Below are positions 8,028 through 15,810 of a stretch of DNA of 49,709 nt, piece after piece. Source of the DNA: JBEIFW01 sp044370695 (GTDB lineage Bacteria; Actinomycetota; Acidimicrobiia; Acidimicrobiales; Ilumatobacteraceae); NCBI GenBank assembly GCA_044370695.1, contig JBILVB010000005.1:1-49709 (forward strand). The letters are read 5' to 3'. Position 1 is the stretch's first letter, and every line of letters starts with the position of its first letter. Made by a program: the position numbers and the translations under genes. The notes below the pieces were generated by a model. That model was not told the origin of the DNA and did no database searches. It was given only the letters and a program-made list of their open reading frames with translations.

Positions 8028-8081
8028 CTCGAGAGACTTGCAGAGGGTGTGTGGAGCGCCAAATGTCGGCCCCGAGCCGCC

Positions 8082-8369
8082 TCAGTCGCTCGGCGACTCG
8101 TTGAGGTGGTCGTTGAAGGCCCGGTAGACCTCGTAGATCTCCTTGCACTTCTGGCACAACGGGAGCTGCTTGGGGTCCCGGCTCGGCACCCACACGTGCC
8201 CGCACAGCGCCTCGATCGGCGTGCCGTAGATGCGGGCCTCGAGCACCTTGGCCTGGGCGCTCTCACCGGGTTCGGTCTTCACGATGTGGGCCACCGACGG
8301 CTCGCCGGTCTGGCTCTCCCGGTCGGTCTCGGGGCGGGTGATCGTGGCGGGCTGCGCCGTGAGGGCCAT
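8082..8369 (-). CDS. DUF3039 family protein
   Basis: A 95-residue protein of the small actinobacterial DUF3039 family. The conserved C-terminal part has ALCGHVWVPSRDPKQLPLC followed two residues later by another Cys (CQKC), so a zinc-knuckle-like Cys set is likely. The end is acidic and helical (EIYEVYRAFNDHLNE). The function of the family is unknown. The ATG at 8369 is preceded by TAGGCT, 8 nt upstream and divergent from the HHH-PHP gene. Confidence 0.85.
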   Translation of the reverse strand: MALTAQPATITRPETDRESQTGEPSVAHIVKTEPGESAQAKVLEARIYGTPIEALCGHVWVPSRDPKQLPLCQKCKEIYEVYRAFNDHLNESPSD

Positions 8370-8377
8370 GACCGGCG

Positions 8378-8395
8378 AGCCTACGGCCGTAGCCT
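8378..8395. promoter_or_regulatory. Back-to-back leaderless promoters (TAGGCT / TAGCCT)
   Basis: The minus-strand TAGGCT (8378-8383) ends 8 nt before the ATG at 8369. The plus-strand TAGCCT (8390-8395) ends 7 nt before the GTG at 8403. Together they form a near-palindrome, AGCCTACGGCCGTAGCCT, so two leaderless transcripts would diverge from an 18-bp core. Confidence 0.5.
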
Positions 8396-8402
8396 GTCGG
8401 GC

Positions 8403-9410
8403 GTGACCCCGGCCGACGCGCTCGCCCGCATCGTGCACTGCCTCGACCGGGCCCAGCGCGACGGGTTCAAGGTGAAGGCGTGGCACCGGGCGCTCGAGGT
8501 CGTGCGGGCCACCCCGCTCGAGGAATTGCGGGCGCGTGACGCGGCGGGAACGCTCACGGGCCTCCCCGGCATCGGCGCCTCGTCGGCCCGGGTGATCCGC
8601 GAGGCGCTGGCCGGTGCGGTGCCGGCCTACCTGGCCGAGCTGGAGGCCGAGACGGCGCTCGTGGCATCGGCGGCCGCAGCACCCTTGCGGGCAGCGTTGC
8701 GAGGCGAGATGCACTGCCACTCGACGTGGTCGGACGGTGGCGCCTCGGTCCGGGAGATGGCCGAGGCGGCCCGGGCGCTCGGCCACGAGTGGCTGGCGAT
8801 CACCGACCATTCGGCCCGGCTCACCGTCGCCCACGGGTTGGATCGGGACCGGTTGCTCGCCCAGCTCGACGAGATCGACGCCCTCGCCGCCGAACTGGCA
8901 CCGTTCCGGATCCTCACCGGCATCGAGGTCGACATCCTCGTCGACGGCACGCTCGACCTCGACGACGAGCTGCTGGGCCGCCTCGACGTGGTGGTGGCGA
9001 GCGTGCACTCGAAGCTGCGTATGGAGTCGAAGGCGATGACCGAACGGATGGTCCGGGCCGTCGCCAGTACGCACGTCGACGTGCTCGGACACTGCACCGG
9101 TCGCCTGATCGGCGGGAAGCGGCCGCCGTCGTCGTTCGATCCCGACTACGTCTTCGCGGCGTGTGCGGCGTTCGGGACGGCGGTGGAGATCAACAGCCGG
9201 CCCGAACGCCTCGACCCGCCCGACGAGTTGCTGGCCGTCGCCCGCCAGCACGGCTGCATGTTCACCATCGACGCCGATGCCCACGCCACCGGGCAGCTCG
9301 AGTGGCAGGTGTACGGCTGCGAGATCGCCGCCCGCCACGGGCTGCGGGCCGAGGAGATCCTCAACACCCTCGCCGTCGAGGACCTGCTCGCCCGCACGGG
9401 CGCTCGCTAG
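8403..9410 (+). CDS. Helix-hairpin-helix plus PHP-domain protein (PolX C-terminal-like)
   Basis: The 335-residue protein has an N-terminal helix-hairpin-helix region with TGLPGIGASSARVI (about 50-65), which binds DNA backbone. A PHP phosphoesterase domain follows from about residue 100. Metal ligands of the PHP fold are visible: EMHCHSTWSDG, ITDHS, GIEVDIL, ASVHSK, a GHCTGR segment and IDADAHA. The arrangement equals the C-terminal half of bacterial family X DNA polymerases, but the polymerase palm is missing. A 3'-end-processing nuclease or phosphatase in DNA repair is plausible. It starts at GTG 8403. The SDR gene follows after 52 bp. Confidence 0.85.
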   Translation: MTPADALARIVHCLDRAQRDGFKVKAWHRALEVVRATPLEELRARDAAGTLTGLPGIGASSARVIREALAGAVPAYLAELEAETALVASAAAAPLRAALRGEMHCHSTWSDGGASVREMAEAARALGHEWLAITDHSARLTVAHGLDRDRLLAQLDEIDALAAELAPFRILTGIEVDILVDGTLDLDDELLGRLDVVVASVHSKLRMESKAMTERMVRAVASTHVDVLGHCTGRLIGGKRPPSSFDPDYVFAACAAFGTAVEINSRPERLDPPDELLAVARQHGCMFTIDADAHATGQLEWQVYGCEIAARHGLRAEEILNTLAVEDLLARTGAR

Positions 9411-9462
9411 GTTCGGCGCCGGGCCGAGCCGGCCGAGGGGGCCGCGAGCCGAGGGGGTCGTG

Positions 9463-10290
9463 ATGGCGTACGCGTTCACCGGGTTCGAGGGGAAAGTCGC
9501 CGTCGTCACCGGGGCCGGCCGGATGCGCTCGATCGGCCGCCCGATCGCAGTGGAACTCGCGCGGGCCGGCTGCGACATCGTGCTCACCGGTACGGGGCGT
9601 CCTGCGGTGCAGTACCCACCGGAGGAGCAGGCGGCCGGATGGCGGGACATCGAGTCGGTCGCCGACGAGGTGCGCGCGCTCGGCCGGCAGGTGCTGGCCG
9701 TCGTGTCCGACGTGCGCGACCTCGGTTCCGTCGAGCGGCTCGCGGCCGACGTGCTGGCCGCCTTCGGGCGGGTCGACATCGTCGTGAACAACGCCGGTGC
9801 CGCGCGCGGCGAGGATCGCAAGCCGGTGATCGATCTCGATCCGGCGTTGTGGCGCAATGTGATCGACACCAATCTGACCGGATCGTTCCTGATGTCGAAG
9901 GTGTTCGGGCGCCTGCTCGTCGACGCCGGCCGGGGCGGTTCGATCGTCAACATCTCCTCGATCGCCGGCAAGCGGATGGGGCCGGGCACCGCGGCGTATG
10001 CGGCGTCGAAGGCGGGGATCCATGCCCTCACTGCGGCCATGGCCCGCGAGGTGGCTCCGGCTGCGGTGCGGGTGAACGCGATCTGCCCGGGGATCATCGA
10101 CACGTCGCGGATGGACGACCTCGGCCGTGGCGAGCAGTGGGACCAGTACGTGGCCACCCTCATCCCGCTCGGGCGGGCCGGCTCGGGCCTCGACATCGCC
10201 GCCACCGTCGTCTACCTGTGCTCCGACCAGGGCGCGTGGGTGACCGGGCAGGCCTGGAACGTCGACGGCGGCACCGTCGTCGAGCACTGA
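9463..10290 (+). CDS. Short-chain dehydrogenase/reductase
   Basis: The 275-residue enzyme has the classical SDR landmarks: a modified TGxxxGxG nucleotide motif (TGAGRMRSIG, longer than usual by an insertion), NNAG, Ser in NISSIAG, YAASK for the catalytic Tyr-Lys, and CPGIIDTSRM after the active site. The C-terminus WNVDGGTVVEH is typical of the tetrameric FabG-like group. The substrate cannot be read from sequence. It is followed after 10 bp by an alpha/beta hydrolase, so the two probably form an operon. The start is ATG 9463; an in-frame GTG lies one codon earlier. Confidence 0.88.
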   Translation: MAYAFTGFEGKVAVVTGAGRMRSIGRPIAVELARAGCDIVLTGTGRPAVQYPPEEQAAGWRDIESVADEVRALGRQVLAVVSDVRDLGSVERLAADVLAAFGRVDIVVNNAGAARGEDRKPVIDLDPALWRNVIDTNLTGSFLMSKVFGRLLVDAGRGGSIVNISSIAGKRMGPGTAAYAASKAGIHALTAAMAREVAPAAVRVNAICPGIIDTSRMDDLGRGEQWDQYVATLIPLGRAGSGLDIAATVVYLCSDQGAWVTGQAWNVDGGTVVEH

Positions 10291-10300
10291 GGGGGCGGCT

Positions 10301-11179
10301 GTGCCGACGACCCGTAACGGTGCGATCGAGCTGTGGTTCGAGACGCTCGGAGATCCCGGCGATCCGGCAGTCCTGCTGGTGATGGGGCTGGGCGCGCAGG
10401 CCATCGCCTGGCGCGACGACTGGTGCCGGGAACTCGTCGACGCCGGCCGGTTCGTGATCCGCTTCGACAACCGCGACTGCGGGCTGTCGACCCGGCTCAC
10501 CGGTGCGCCCGTCGACCTGGCGGCGGTGATGGCGGCATGGGCGGGTGGTGGGCCGATGCCGCCGGTTCCGTACCTGTTGTCGGACATGGCGGCCGACACG
10601 GTGGCGGTCCTCGACGCCGCCGGCGTCGAGCGGGCCCACATCGTCGGGGCGTCGCTCGGCGGCATGATCGCCCAGACGGTCGCCGTCGAGCACCCGCACC
10701 GGGTTCGCTCGCTCACCTCCATCATGTCGACGACCGGCGAGCCGGCGTTCTACGAGTCGGTGCCCGAGGTGCGGGCCAAGCTGCTCGGGCCCCGTCCGGC
10801 CGACCGCGACGGCGCCATCGCCGCTGCCGTCGAGGTGTCCCGAGCGATCGGCAGTCCCCGCTACTTCGATGAGGCCGACGCCCGGGCGGCGGCGAGCGCC
10901 GCCTACGACCGGGCGTACGTCCCCGACGGCATCGTGCGCCAGACGGCGGCGATCCGGGCCTCGGGGTCACGTGACGGCGCGCTGCGCCGCCTCGAGGTCC
11001 CGACGCTCGTCATCCATGGCGCCGCCGATCCGCTGATCCTGCCCAGCGGCGGTCGCCACACCGCCGAGGTCGTCCCCGGCGCGAGCCTGCTGGTGCTCGG
11101 CGACATGGGCCACGACCTGCCGCGGCCGTTGTGGCCGTTGCTGATCGACGCCATCGTCGGCCACACCGCCCGGTCCTGA
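10301..11179 (+). CDS. Alpha/beta-fold hydrolase
   Basis: A 292-residue serine hydrolase. The nucleophile elbow is GASLGGMIA, the acid is probably in HGAADPLI, and the catalytic His is in MGHDLP. The oxyanion strand reads VMGLGAQAIAW, and FDNRDCGLST is typical of the group that includes aclacinomycin methylesterase RdmC-like and haloalkane-dehalogenase-related enzymes. The substrate is unknown. It starts at GTG 10301, 10 bp after the SDR stop, with GGGGGCGG as a weak ribosome site inside that gap. Confidence 0.86.
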   Translation: MPTTRNGAIELWFETLGDPGDPAVLLVMGLGAQAIAWRDDWCRELVDAGRFVIRFDNRDCGLSTRLTGAPVDLAAVMAAWAGGGPMPPVPYLLSDMAADTVAVLDAAGVERAHIVGASLGGMIAQTVAVEHPHRVRSLTSIMSTTGEPAFYESVPEVRAKLLGPRPADRDGAIAAAVEVSRAIGSPRYFDEADARAAASAAYDRAYVPDGIVRQTAAIRASGSRDGALRRLEVPTLVIHGAADPLILPSGGRHTAEVVPGASLLVLGDMGHDLPRPLWPLLIDAIVGHTARS

Positions 11180-11190
11180 GCCGGGACGCG

Positions 11191-11210
11191 CGTCGGGGGC
11201 GGCCCCGACG
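11191..11210. terminator. Hairpin between convergent genes
   Basis: A perfect 8-bp stem (CGTCGGGG / CCCCGACG) with loop GCGG sits in the 59-bp gap between the hydrolase and the convergent glnA. There is no run of T on either side, so termination would depend on the hairpin itself or on Rho. Confidence 0.5.
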
Positions 11211-11238
11211 TTCGACCGGGAGCCGGGAGCCGGATCGA

Positions 11239-12663
11239 TCAGATGTCGAAGTAGAGGAAGAACTCGTACGGGTGCGGGCGAAGACGCACGGCGTCGATCT
11301 CCCGCTCGCGCTTGTAGTTGATGTGGGTCTCGATCAGGTCGTCGGTGAACACGCCGCCCGCGGTGAGGAAGGCGTGATCGGACTCCAGCGCAGCGAGCGA
11401 CTCGTCGAGCGACGAGGGCACCTGCGGGATCTTGGCCAGCTCCTCCGGCGGCAGGTCGTACAGGTCCTTGTCGACCGGCGCCGGCGGCTCGATCTTGTTC
11501 CGGACCCCGTCGAGGCCCGCCATCATCATGGCGGCGAACGCGAGGTACGGGTTCGACGATGCGTCGGGGCAGCGGAATTCGACGCGCTTGGCCTTCGGTG
11601 AGCGCTGCGCCAAGGGGATGCGGCACGACGCCGAGCGGTTCCGCTGGGAGTACACCAGGTTGACCGGCGCTTCGTAACCGGGGACGAGCCGCTTGTAGGA
11701 GTTCGTCGTCGGAGCGGCGAAGGCAAGGATCGCCGGGGCGTGGTGGAGCAGGCCGCCGATGTACCAACGGGCGATGTCTGACAGGCCGGCGTACCCGGTC
11801 TCGTCGTAGAACAGCGGGTTGCCGTCCTTCCAGAGCGACTGGTGGCAGTGCATGCCCGAGCCGTTGTCGCCGAAGATCGGCTTCGGCATGAAGGTGAGGG
11901 CCTTGCCCGCCTGCCGGGCGACGTTCTTCAGCACGTACTTGAAGGTCATGAGCTGGTCGGCGCCGGCGAGCAGCGTGTTGAACTTCGTGCCGATCTCGTT
12001 CTGACCGCCCGAGGCCACCTCGTGGTGGTGGAGCTCGACCTCGATCCCGAGATCCATGAGCACGGCGGCCATCTCCGACCGAAGGTCCTGGTAGTGATCC
12101 GACGGCGGGACGGGGAAGTACCCCTCCTTGGTCCGCGGCTTGTACCCGAGGTTGCCACCCTCCTCGGCGCGCCCGGTGTTCCAGGTGCCCTCGATGGAGT
12201 CGACCATGTGCATGGCCCGGTTGCCCTGGTACTCGAAACGCACGTCGTCGAAGATGAAGAACTCCGGCTCGGGTCCGAAGTACGCCGTGTCGGCGATACC
12301 GGTCGTCTTCAGGTACGCCTCGGCCTTCTTGGCCACGTAGCGCGGGTCACGGGTGTAGGACTCCATCGTGATCGGGTCGGCCACGAAGCAGTGCAGCACC
12401 AGCGTCTTGCGCTTGAAGAACGGATCGACGTACGCCGTGTCGGGATCGGGGAGCAGGATCATGTCCGACTCCTGGATCTGCTGGAAGCCACGGATCGACG
12501 AGCCGTCGAAGCCGTGCCCATCGGTGAACGTGGATTCCGCCAGGGCGCTGACCGGGATGGTGACGTGCTGCATGATGCCGGGCAGGTCGCAGAAGCGGTA
12601 GTCGACGAACTCGACACCCGATGCCTTGGCCATCTCGAGCACTTCAGCGGGGGTTCGCGGCAC
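11239..12663 (-). CDS. glnA: Glutamine synthetase type I-beta
   Basis: The 474-residue enzyme makes glutamine from glutamate, ammonia and ATP in the cytosol. Signature segments include FDGSSIRGF, EPEFFIFDDV, the ammonia/glutamate-site NGSGMHCHQS, and NRSASCRIP followed by VEFRCPD. Tyr402 in DLYDLPPEE corresponds to the adenylylated Tyr397 of E. coli GS, so GlnE-type control is expected. It starts at GTG 12663 with a full AGGAGG site (12668-12673), one of the strongest ribosome sites in the window. It is divergent from a second GS gene, and an array of GlnR-like half-sites lies in the 171-bp gap. Confidence 0.97.
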   Translation of the reverse strand: MPRTPAEVLEMAKASGVEFVDYRFCDLPGIMQHVTIPVSALAESTFTDGHGFDGSSIRGFQQIQESDMILLPDPDTAYVDPFFKRKTLVLHCFVADPITMESYTRDPRYVAKKAEAYLKTTGIADTAYFGPEPEFFIFDDVRFEYQGNRAMHMVDSIEGTWNTGRAEEGGNLGYKPRTKEGYFPVPPSDHYQDLRSEMAAVLMDLGIEVELHHHEVASGGQNEIGTKFNTLLAGADQLMTFKYVLKNVARQAGKALTFMPKPIFGDNGSGMHCHQSLWKDGNPLFYDETGYAGLSDIARWYIGGLLHHAPAILAFAAPTTNSYKRLVPGYEAPVNLVYSQRNRSASCRIPLAQRSPKAKRVEFRCPDASSNPYLAFAAMMMAGLDGVRNKIEPPAPVDKDLYDLPPEELAKIPQVPSSLDESLAALESDHAFLTAGGVFTDDLIETHINYKREREIDAVRLRPHPYEFFLYFDI

Positions 12664-12724
12664 GGATCCTCCTGGGGTCCTCTGTGGGGGGCGACGTTGA
12701 GCGGCCCGACGATCGCCGGTAGCC

Positions 12725-12762
12725 GTTTCTCGTTCGTTGCCCGACTGTAAACGGCCCGTGAA
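12725..12762 (-). promoter_or_regulatory. Candidate GlnR-type operator, four half-sites at 11-bp spacing
   Basis: On the minus strand, toward glnA, the order is TTCAC, TTTAC, GCAAC, GAAAC, each pair separated by exactly 6 bases. The known actinobacterial GlnR box is GTnAC-n6-GnAAC repeated. The last half-site is perfect and the others deviate by one or two bases. The regular 22-bp double period and the neighbouring GlnR-like gene support it. It lies midway between the two divergent GS genes. Confidence 0.6.
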
Positions 12763-12834
12763 CTGGGCGCCCAACGAGACCCGGCACTCCGACGTCGCAC
12801 GACAGGGTCCGGACGACAGGGGCATGATGGCGGG

Positions 12835-14163
12835 ATGGAGCGCCAACTTGACTACGTGCTTCGGTCCGTCGAGGAGCGCAAGGTGCGGCTGATCCGCCTG
12901 TGGTTCACCGACGTGCTCGGGCAGTTGAAGAGCTTCGCCATCAGCCCGGCGGAACTCGAGAACGCCCTGGAGGAGGGGATGACCTTCGACGGGTCGTCCG
13001 TCGACGGGTTCTCCCGGATCCAGGAGAGCGACGTCCTCGCGTTGCCGGACGCGAACACCTTCGAGCTCTTGCCGTGGGCCGATCCCGCGGCGCCCGAGGC
13101 CCGGATCTTCTGCGACATCGCGAACCTCGACGGCTCGCCGTTCGAGGGCGATCCCCGGCAGGTCTTGCGCCGCAACCTGGACCGGGCCCGCGAGCGGGGT
13201 TTCACCTTCTATGTGGCTCCCGAGATCGAGTTCTTCTACTTCACCGAAGGCCCGGATGGCGGGCCGATCCCGCTCGACCGGGCCAGCTACTTCGACCTCA
13301 CCACCGGCGACATCACCGGCAACCTGCGCAAACGTACGATCCACACCCTCGAGACGATGGGCATTCCCGTGGAGTACTCGTTCCACGAGGACTCGCCGGG
13401 TCAGCAGGAGATCGACCTCCGCCACACCGATGCGCTCACCATGGCCGACTCGGTCATGACGTTCCGCCTCGCCGTGCGCGAAGCGGCCGCCCAGCAGGGC
13501 CTGTTCGCCTCGTTCATGCCCAAGCCGCTCGTCGGGGTGCAGGGCTCGGGCATGCACACGCACCTGAGCTTGTTCGAGGGGGAGGTCAACGCCTTCCACG
13601 ACCCCGGCGATCCCTACAAGTTGTCGAAGACGGCGAAGGGGTTCATCGCCGGTCTTCTGCGCCACGCCCCCGAGCTCACGGCCATCACGTGCCCGACGGT
13701 CAACTCCTACAAGCGCCTCATCCCCGGCTTCGAGGCCCCGTGCTACGTGTCGTGGGCCCGGAACAACCGGTCGGCGCTGATCCGGGTGCCGATCGCGAAG
13801 AACAAGTCGGCGTCCACGCGGATCGAGTACCGGGCACCCGACCCGACGTGCAACCCCTATCTCGCCTTCGCCGTGCTGCTCGCAGCCGGCATCAAGGGGG
13901 TCGAGGAGGGCTACGACCTCCCGCCGGAAGCCTCTACCAACATCTTCGCCCTCACCGACGAGGAGCGGGCGGCGGAGGGGATGGAGCCGCTGCCGCAGTC
14001 CCTGTCGGACGCGCTCAGCGCCATGGAGCGCTCCGAACTCGTCGCCGAGGCGCTCGGCGAGCACATCTTCGAGTGGTACCTGCGGAACAAGCGCACCGAG
14101 TGGCGCGCCTACAAGACCCATGTCAGCCCGTTCGAACTCGACCGCTACCTGCGCATGGTCTGA
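12835..14163 (+). CDS. Glutamine synthetase-like protein, GlnA2-type
   Basis: A 442-residue GS with the full catalytic fold: FDGSSVDGF, PEIEFFYF, QGSGMHTHLS, NRSALIRVP followed by RIEYRAPDP. It lacks the adenylylation site, since the region where glnA has DLYDLPPEE reads TNIFALTDEE. Length and ending fit the actinobacterial GlnA2 group, some of which are biosynthetic and some of which glutamylate polyamines or amino acids. It starts at ATG 12835 and is divergent from the adenylylatable glnA. Its stop is 5 bp before the GlnR-like regulator, so the two are probably co-transcribed. Confidence 0.9.
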   Translation: MERQLDYVLRSVEERKVRLIRLWFTDVLGQLKSFAISPAELENALEEGMTFDGSSVDGFSRIQESDVLALPDANTFELLPWADPAAPEARIFCDIANLDGSPFEGDPRQVLRRNLDRARERGFTFYVAPEIEFFYFTEGPDGGPIPLDRASYFDLTTGDITGNLRKRTIHTLETMGIPVEYSFHEDSPGQQEIDLRHTDALTMADSVMTFRLAVREAAAQQGLFASFMPKPLVGVQGSGMHTHLSLFEGEVNAFHDPGDPYKLSKTAKGFIAGLLRHAPELTAITCPTVNSYKRLIPGFEAPCYVSWARNNRSALIRVPIAKNKSASTRIEYRAPDPTCNPYLAFAVLLAAGIKGVEEGYDLPPEASTNIFALTDEERAAEGMEPLPQSLSDALSAMERSELVAEALGEHIFEWYLRNKRTEWRAYKTHVSPFELDRYLRMV

Positions 14164-14168
14164 CCGTC

Positions 14169-14849
14169 GTGGAACCGTTCGTGCTCTACCCCGACAACCC
14201 GGCTCCGGAGCTGGTTCGGACGCTCGACCTCGCCGGTTACCCCTGGCAGGCGATCGGCTCGGGTGACGACGCGATCAAGGTAGAGCCCGCGGTCGGCTGG
14301 ACCGGGGCGGTGGTCGGCGTCGATCGCGATCCGGAAGGGGCTTGGGCGTTCTGTCGCACCCTCCGCAAGCGTGACACGCCGACGGCCCCGCTGCTCGTCT
14401 TGGTGTCGGGCGCGCAGATCGGCGACCTCGACCTGCGCAACGACCTGTTCGACGACTTCTGCCTCAGCCCGTTCCACCCCCACGAGCTCGAGGCACGCCT
14501 GCGCCACCTGCTCTGGCGAAGCGGAATGGGTACCCGCCCGGAGCTCGTGGAGTACGGACCGCTGGTGCTCAACCTGGAGACGTACCAGGCATCGATCGCC
14601 GGACAGTCGCTCGACCTCACGTACATGGAGTACGAGTTGTTGAAGTTCCTCGCCCAGCACCCGGGCAAGGTGTTCACCCGGGAGATCCTGCTGTCTCGGG
14701 TGTGGGGCTACGAGTACTACGGCGGTGCCCGGACCGTCGACGTCCACATCCGGCGCCTGCGCGCGAAGCTCGGCGACGAGCAGGCCAACCTGATCCAGAC
14801 CGTGCGGTCGGTCGGCTACCGCTTCGGCCAGAGCCGCTGGACGGCGTGA
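14169..14849 (+). CDS. glnR: GlnR-like winged-helix response regulator (nitrogen regulator candidate)
   Basis: The 226-residue protein pairs a receiver-like N-terminus with an OmpR-type winged helix (about 130-222). The DNA-binding half, with LDLTYMEYELLKFLAQHPG, VWGYEY and TVDVHIRRLRAKLG, is very close to Streptomyces GlnR as I recall it. The receiver is atypical: the beta1 acidic pair is missing (FVLYPDN), the loop Lys is replaced (CLSPF instead of a TKPF-like motif), and only an Asp near residue 52 remains. GlnR is likewise an orphan with an atypical phosphorylation pocket. It starts at GTG 14169 behind the GlnA2-type gene. The predicted targets are glnA and amt in this window. The gene symbol is by similarity and context. 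Confidence 0.75.
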   Translation: MEPFVLYPDNPAPELVRTLDLAGYPWQAIGSGDDAIKVEPAVGWTGAVVGVDRDPEGAWAFCRTLRKRDTPTAPLLVLVSGAQIGDLDLRNDLFDDFCLSPFHPHELEARLRHLLWRSGMGTRPELVEYGPLVLNLETYQASIAGQSLDLTYMEYELLKFLAQHPGKVFTREILLSRVWGYEYYGGARTVDVHIRRLRAKLGDEQANLIQTVRSVGYRFGQSRWTA

Positions 14850-14876
14850 CGGGGTCGGGACCCGCGCCGCATCGGT

Positions 14877-14882
14877 CAGAAT
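14877..14882 (+). promoter_or_regulatory. -10-like element CAGAAT before the M48 peptidase gene
   Basis: CAGAAT ends 6 nt before the GTG at 14889 and no Shine-Dalgarno sequence fits in the gap. This matches the leaderless layout seen elsewhere. Confidence 0.35.
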
Positions 14883-14888
14883 GACTCG

Positions 14889-15779
14889 GTGACGACCGGG
14901 GCTGGAGCGCGACGGCTCGACCGGCCATCCGCCGCCGCCCTGATCGCCGCCGCTGCGTTCGTACCGATCTGGCTGTTCGCCCTCGCCCTGTTCTGGTGGG
15001 CGGCCGAGTTCGTGATCGAGGTGCCGTTCTGGACGTTCCCCGCCGCGTACGGCGCGGCTGGGTTGCTGCTGTTCGTCCGGCCGCTCCAGCAACTCGTCGT
15101 GCGCCGCCTGCTCGGGGCCCGGGCGCCGACGGAGCAGGAGGCTGCGCTCCTGGAGTCCTGCTGGATCGACGTCTGCCTCCACAGCCGCCTGCGCCCCGAC
15201 CGGTTCGTGCTCGCCGTGGCGGACTCCGACGAGATGAACGCGTTCGCTTCGTCGGGGCACCTCGTCGTGGTGACGACGGGGGCGTTGCGCAGCCTTCCCG
15301 AGGACGAACTGCGGGGCGTGCTCGCCCACGAGGTCGGTCACCACCTCGGCCTCTACGGCGTCGCGCTGCTGACCGGTTACTGGCTGGCGCTTCCCGTGCA
15401 TGCCATCGCTTCGATCGGGTTCCTCGTCGGCCGACTCGCGGCGGCCGCGACCCGGCGGGCGGGTGCGGGTCCGCTCGCCGTCCTCGGTGACGCCGTCGGA
15501 CTGCTGCTGCGGGCCGTGTCGTGGGCATTCCTCGCCCCGGTGTTGGCGTTCCAGGCGGTCGGCGGGATCGTCGGGCGGTCGGCGGAGCTGCGCGCCGACG
15601 AGCGGGCGGTGCAACTCGGGTTCGGGCCGGAGCTCGCCGCCGCCATGCGACGCAGCCTCCCGAGCCAACCGACGCACGCCGAGCGAGGTCTCGCCGAGCG
15701 CCTGTTCGGTGCACACCCACCGATGCGGACGCGCATCGCCCGCGTCGAGGCGCTGGCGCGGCGGACCGCTCCTCGATGA
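14889..15779 (+). CDS. M48-family membrane zinc metalloprotease
   Basis: The 296-residue protein has two N-terminal transmembrane segments (about 15-40 and 45-65) and the zinc motif HEVGHH. A hydrophobic stretch near YGVALLTGYWLALPVHAIASIGFLV follows, and the third zinc ligand Glu lies in SAELRADERAV. SSGHLVVVTTGAL before the motif is characteristic of HtpX/Ste24-like peptidases. The role is probably membrane-protein quality control. It starts at GTG 14889. The next gene begins 31 bp later with its own promoter-like element. Confidence 0.88.
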   Translation: MTTGAGARRLDRPSAAALIAAAAFVPIWLFALALFWWAAEFVIEVPFWTFPAAYGAAGLLLFVRPLQQLVVRRLLGARAPTEQEAALLESCWIDVCLHSRLRPDRFVLAVADSDEMNAFASSGHLVVVTTGALRSLPEDELRGVLAHEVGHHLGLYGVALLTGYWLALPVHAIASIGFLVGRLAAAATRRAGAGPLAVLGDAVGLLLRAVSWAFLAPVLAFQAVGGIVGRSAELRADERAVQLGFGPELAAAMRRSLPSQPTHAERGLAERLFGAHPPMRTRIARVEALARRTAPR

Positions 15780-15796
15780 GTCGAGGAGCCGGGCCG

Positions 15797-15802
15797 TAGG
15801 CT
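15797..15802 (+). promoter_or_regulatory. -10-like element TAGGCT before the helicase-partner gene
   Basis: TAGGCT ends 8 nt before the GTG at 15811, where the spacer TTTGTGCC has no Shine-Dalgarno. It is a likely leaderless promoter for the helicase pair. Confidence 0.45.
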
Positions 15803-15810
15803 TTTGTGCC

